A program made the translations under genes and the position numbers. DNA of 6,664 nucleotides from Bacteroides_F sp964482605 (GTDB lineage: Bacteria > Bacillota > Clostridia > Lachnospirales > Lachnospiraceae): the NCBI GenBank assembly GCA_964482605.1, contig CAYZYS010000114.1, positions 1 to 6,664 on the forward strand, given 5' to 3'. Shown in pieces: positions 4,441 to 6,664 of this stretch; positions within the stretch are counted from its first letter, which is position 1, and each line of letters opens with the position of its first letter. Under the pieces are notes generated by a model. The model was not told where the DNA came from and searched no databases. It saw only the letters and a list, made by a program, of their open reading frames with translations.

Positions 4441-6086
4441 TTACAGCAAGCAATATTACCCTGCGCCTTGGGAAGAAGGCGCTGTTCGAGGATGTTAACA
4501 TCAAATTCACCGAAGGAAACTGCTATGGGCTCATAGGCGCCAACGGTGCAGGAAAGTCAACATTTCTCAAGATTCTCACAGGGCAGATTGAGCCCACCAA
4601 GGGAGACGTGATTGTCACACCCGGCCAGAGACTTTCATTTCTGGAGCAGGACCACTTTAAATATGACGAGTATACCGTGCTTGACACGGTAATCATGGGC
4701 AATAAGCGCCTATATGAGATAATGAAGGAAAAGGAAGCCATCTACGCCAAGGAGGATTTTACAGAGGAGGACGGAATCAAGGCAAGCGAGCTTGAGGGTG
4801 AATTTGCCACGATGAACGGCTGGGAGGCTGAGTCAGATGCCGCAACACTCCTCAACGGACTTGGTGTTGACACGGAATACCATTATTCATTGATGAAGGA
4901 TTTGGGCGGAAGCATGAAGGTCAAGGTGCTGCTTGCGCAGGCATTGTTCGGAAACCCTGACATCCTGCTTCTTGACGAGCCGACCAACCACCTTGACCTC
5001 AACGCAATCGAGTGGCTTGAGGAATTCCTCATCAACTTTGACAACACCGTTATTGTCGTGTCCCATGACAGGTATTTCCTCAACAAGGTGTGCACGCAGA
5101 TTGCCGACATTGATTACGGCAAAATACAGCTTTATGCCGGAAATTACGACTTCTGGTATGAGTCGAGCCAGCTCCTCATCAGGCAGATGAAGGAAGCCAA
5201 CAAAAAGAAGGAAGAAAAAATCAAGGAGCTGCAGGAGTTCATACAAAGGTTCTCCGCAAATGCCTCAAAATCAAAGCAGGCAACCTCCAGAAAGAGGGCG
5301 TTGGAGAAGATTGAGCTTGATGACATCAAGCCTTCCAGCAGGAAATACCCTTACATTGACTTCAGGCCCAACCGCGACATAGGCAATGACGTGCTTTCAG
5401 TTGACGGCATAAGCAAGACAATTGACGGCGTGAAGGTCTTGGACAACATTTCCTTCATCGTCGGGCATGATGACAAGATAGCATTTGTCGGGGCAAATGA
5501 GCTTGCAACCACAACGCTGTTCCAGATATTAAGTGGGGAAATGGAGCCTGACGAGGGAAGCTACAAATGGGGCGTCACAACGTCACTTGCATATTTCCCA
5601 AAGGACAGTGCCGCGGAATTCAACAGGGATGACACCATTGTCGAATGGCTTACCCAGTATTCCCCGGACCCTGACCAGACCTACGTGCGCGGCTTCCTTG
5701 GAAGGATGCTTTTTGCGGGGGATGACGGCATGAAAAAGGTCAAGGTGCTCTCCGGCGGAGAGAAGGTACGGTGCCTGCTCTCAAAAATGATGATATCAGG
5801 TGCCAACATCCTCATATTTGATGACCCGACCAACCACCTTGACATGGAATCCATCACCGCACTGAACAACGGGCTGATTAAGTTCCCTGGTGTGACGCTT
5901 TTCACATCACATGACCACCAGTTCATCCAGACAACCGCCAACCGCATCATGGAAATCATGCCGAACGGGCAGCTGATTGACAAGATGACAACCTACGATG
6001 AATACCTTGAAAGCGATGACATGGCAAAGAAGCGTCAGGCAATAAGCGAGGTTGAGGCCGAGGACGAAAGCGGTGACGAGGAATAA
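4437..6086 (+). CDS. ABC-F family ATPase, YkpA/YbiT type (ribosome-associated)
   Basis: The protein has 549 residues: two ATP-binding cassettes on one chain with no membrane segment, the ABC-F architecture. Cassette 1 has Walker A GANGAGKST (34-42), signature LGGSM (156-160), Walker B with catalytic Glu in LLLDEPTNHLD (177-187) and switch His210. The inter-domain linker, a charged helical hairpin, spans about 241-315 and includes SANASKSKQATSRKR. Cassette 2 has a degenerate Walker A, GANELATTT (352-360), without the lysine. Its signature LSGGE (438-442) is intact. Its Walker B reads FDDPTNHLD, with Asp463 at the catalytic Glu position, and the switch is His492. An acidic tail (538-549) follows. 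The lost second Walker A is typical of the YkpA/YbiT branch as I recall it. ABC-F proteins bind the ribosomal E site and act on translation or relieve stalling; the exact job of this branch is not settled. The thioesterase gene follows after 42 nt and is probably co-transcribed. Confidence 0.93.
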   Translation: MITASNITLRLGKKALFEDVNIKFTEGNCYGLIGANGAGKSTFLKILTGQIEPTKGDVIVTPGQRLSFLEQDHFKYDEYTVLDTVIMGNKRLYEIMKEKEAIYAKEDFTEEDGIKASELEGEFATMNGWEAESDAATLLNGLGVDTEYHYSLMKDLGGSMKVKVLLAQALFGNPDILLLDEPTNHLDLNAIEWLEEFLINFDNTVIVVSHDRYFLNKVCTQIADIDYGKIQLYAGNYDFWYESSQLLIRQMKEANKKKEEKIKELQEFIQRFSANASKSKQATSRKRALEKIELDDIKPSSRKYPYIDFRPNRDIGNDVLSVDGISKTIDGVKVLDNISFIVGHDDKIAFVGANELATTTLFQILSGEMEPDEGSYKWGVTTSLAYFPKDSAAEFNRDDTIVEWLTQYSPDPDQTYVRGFLGRMLFAGDDGMKKVKVLSGGEKVRCLLSKMMISGANILIFDDPTNHLDMESITALNNGLIKFPGVTLFTSHDHQFIQTTANRIMEIMPNGQLIDKMTTYDEYLESDDMAKKRQAISEVEAEDESGDEE

Positions 6087-6128
6087 TCCGACAGCGGAAA
6101 TTCTGTTAAATGGAGATTACGGCAAGAG

Positions 6129-6545
6129 ATGGAACATGTAACACTGCATAAGGTACAATATTATGAAACGGACCAAATGGGCATTGCCCACCACTCCAAT
6201 TACATCAGGTGGTTTGAGGAGGCAAGGGTTGATTACCTCGAAAGCCTCGGCTTCGGCTACAAGGCAATGGAGGAGCATGGAATAATCAGCCCTGTCATCA
6301 GCGTGGAATGCCAGTATAAGAAAATGTCACATTTCGGGGACGTCCTTGCCATACACACCAGGGTGGAATCGTATAACGGCGTGAAGCTGTACATCAGGTA
6401 TGAGATAACCGACAATGCCACGGGCGAGCTGAGGGCAATCGGCAAGTCAGGCCACTGCTTCCTCGACAGCAAGGGCGGCATATGCCTGCTCAAGAAAAGC
6501 AATCCTGAATTTCACCAATGCCTGGCTTCACTTGCACAGGAATAA
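6129..6545 (+). CDS. Acyl-CoA thioesterase, YbgC/FadM-type hotdog (4HBT) family
   Basis: The protein has 138 residues, one hotdog domain, the normal length for this family. Such enzymes hydrolyse acyl-CoA thioesters in the cytoplasm, usually as homotetramers. The N-terminal motif YYETDQMGIAHHSNYIRWFE (11-30) carries the catalytic Asp15 and the start of the long hotdog helix. GKSGHCFLD (104-112) fits the closing beta strand. The acyl substrate cannot be told from sequence. The start at 6129 is the first Met and gives the motif its usual distance from the N terminus. The ribosome binding site is poor: GGAG at 6112-6115 is 13 nt away. Translation may therefore depend on the ABC-F gene, whose stop is 42 nt upstream. 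No metabolic neighbour explains its substrate; pairing with an ABC-F gene may be only shared transcription. Confidence 0.9.
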   Translation: MEHVTLHKVQYYETDQMGIAHHSNYIRWFEEARVDYLESLGFGYKAMEEHGIISPVISVECQYKKMSHFGDVLAIHTRVESYNGVKLYIRYEITDNATGELRAIGKSGHCFLDSKGGICLLKKSNPEFHQCLASLAQE

Positions 6546-6605
6546 AAAAATAACGGATATGGAATGTCAAGCATACCATATCCGTTAATTTTATCTTATA
6601 TTTTC
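6544..6605. terminator. Bidirectional hairpin terminator between convergent genes
   Basis: TAACGGATATGG (6551-6562) and CCATATCCGTTA (6576-6587) form a perfect 12-bp stem around a 13-nt loop. Seven A (6544-6550) precede it and a T-rich tail follows (from 6589). For minus-strand transcripts the stem is followed directly by seven U, a strong terminator. For plus-strand transcripts the tail is ATTTTATCTTATATTTT, weaker but usable. It ends the ABC-F/thioesterase unit and probably the leftward gene entering from the right edge. Confidence 0.85.
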
Positions 6606-6616
6606 AATATATGTCA

Positions 6617-6664
6617 TCATGCCAGCAGGCTCTCGACATAAGCCTTCATCTTGTCACATTTGCA
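6617..6664 (-). CDS. C-terminal end of an unidentified protein (partial)
   Basis: Reading leftward from the window edge, one frame is open for 15 codons, CKCDKMKAYVESLLA, and then stops with TGA (6619-6617). The other two minus-strand frames contain early stops. The codon choice resembles the other genes, and the stop lies about 30 nt before the bidirectional hairpin, which suits the end of a convergent gene. The fragment is too short to name; the Cys-x-Cys pair may be part of a metal site. The reading frame itself is moderately supported. Confidence 0.5.
   Translation of the reverse strand, partial: CKCDKMKAYVESLLA

Noticed and set aside
4883..5329. Several minus-strand reading frames inside the ABC-F gene
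   Set aside because: They are shadows of the ABC-F coding sequence with no ribosome binding sites or recognisable proteins.

Overview
The window looks like chromosomal DNA from an anaerobic Firmicute, most likely of class Clostridia and family Lachnospiraceae. The pointers are a stand-alone AICAR transformylase beside a PurO-type IMP cyclohydrolase instead of a fused PurH, a soluble [FeFe]-hydrogenase/chemoreceptor fusion, a YkpA/YbiT-type ABC-F protein, strong AGGAG-type ribosome binding sites and U-rich hairpin terminators. The family assignment is inference from protein resemblance; no rRNA or other marker is present.

Left half (1-4095), all on the minus strand, in order of transcription: a cytoplasmic [FeFe]-hydrogenase-like protein fused to a methyl-accepting (MCP) signalling domain (4095-2143); a long hairpin terminator (2112-2056); an unusual sigma-70-like protein that keeps regions 1.1, 1.2, 2.1-2.2 and 3 but has a degraded promoter-melting segment and no region 4 (1998-1087); a PurO-type IMP cyclohydrolase (991-278); and the N-terminal 82 residues of AICAR formyltransferase (246 to the window edge). 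The last two genes catalyse the two final steps of IMP synthesis. They are 31 nt apart and look like one transcription unit. The sigma-like gene may read into them, because no terminator is seen between 1087 and 991.

Centre (4096-4436): an AT-rich divergent intergenic region. It holds a plausible promoter on each strand, a 10-nt direct repeat with a 22-nt period in the hydrogenase-gene leader, three TTGCCA copies around the rightward promoter, and a 24-codon upstream reading frame whose stop overlaps the ABC-F start as ATGA.

Right half (4437-6545), plus strand: the ABC-F ATPase gene, then after 42 nt a YbgC/FadM-type hotdog acyl-CoA thioesterase, closed by a hairpin at 6551-6587 flanked by A and T tracts that can terminate from both sides. 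The last 48 bases are the 3' end of a convergent minus-strand gene that cannot be identified.

The most interesting items are the sigma-70-like protein without region 4, and the soluble hydrogenase-chemoreceptor fusion with a proline at the usual proton-relay cysteine position. No mobile elements, CRISPR arrays, tRNA or rRNA genes were seen.
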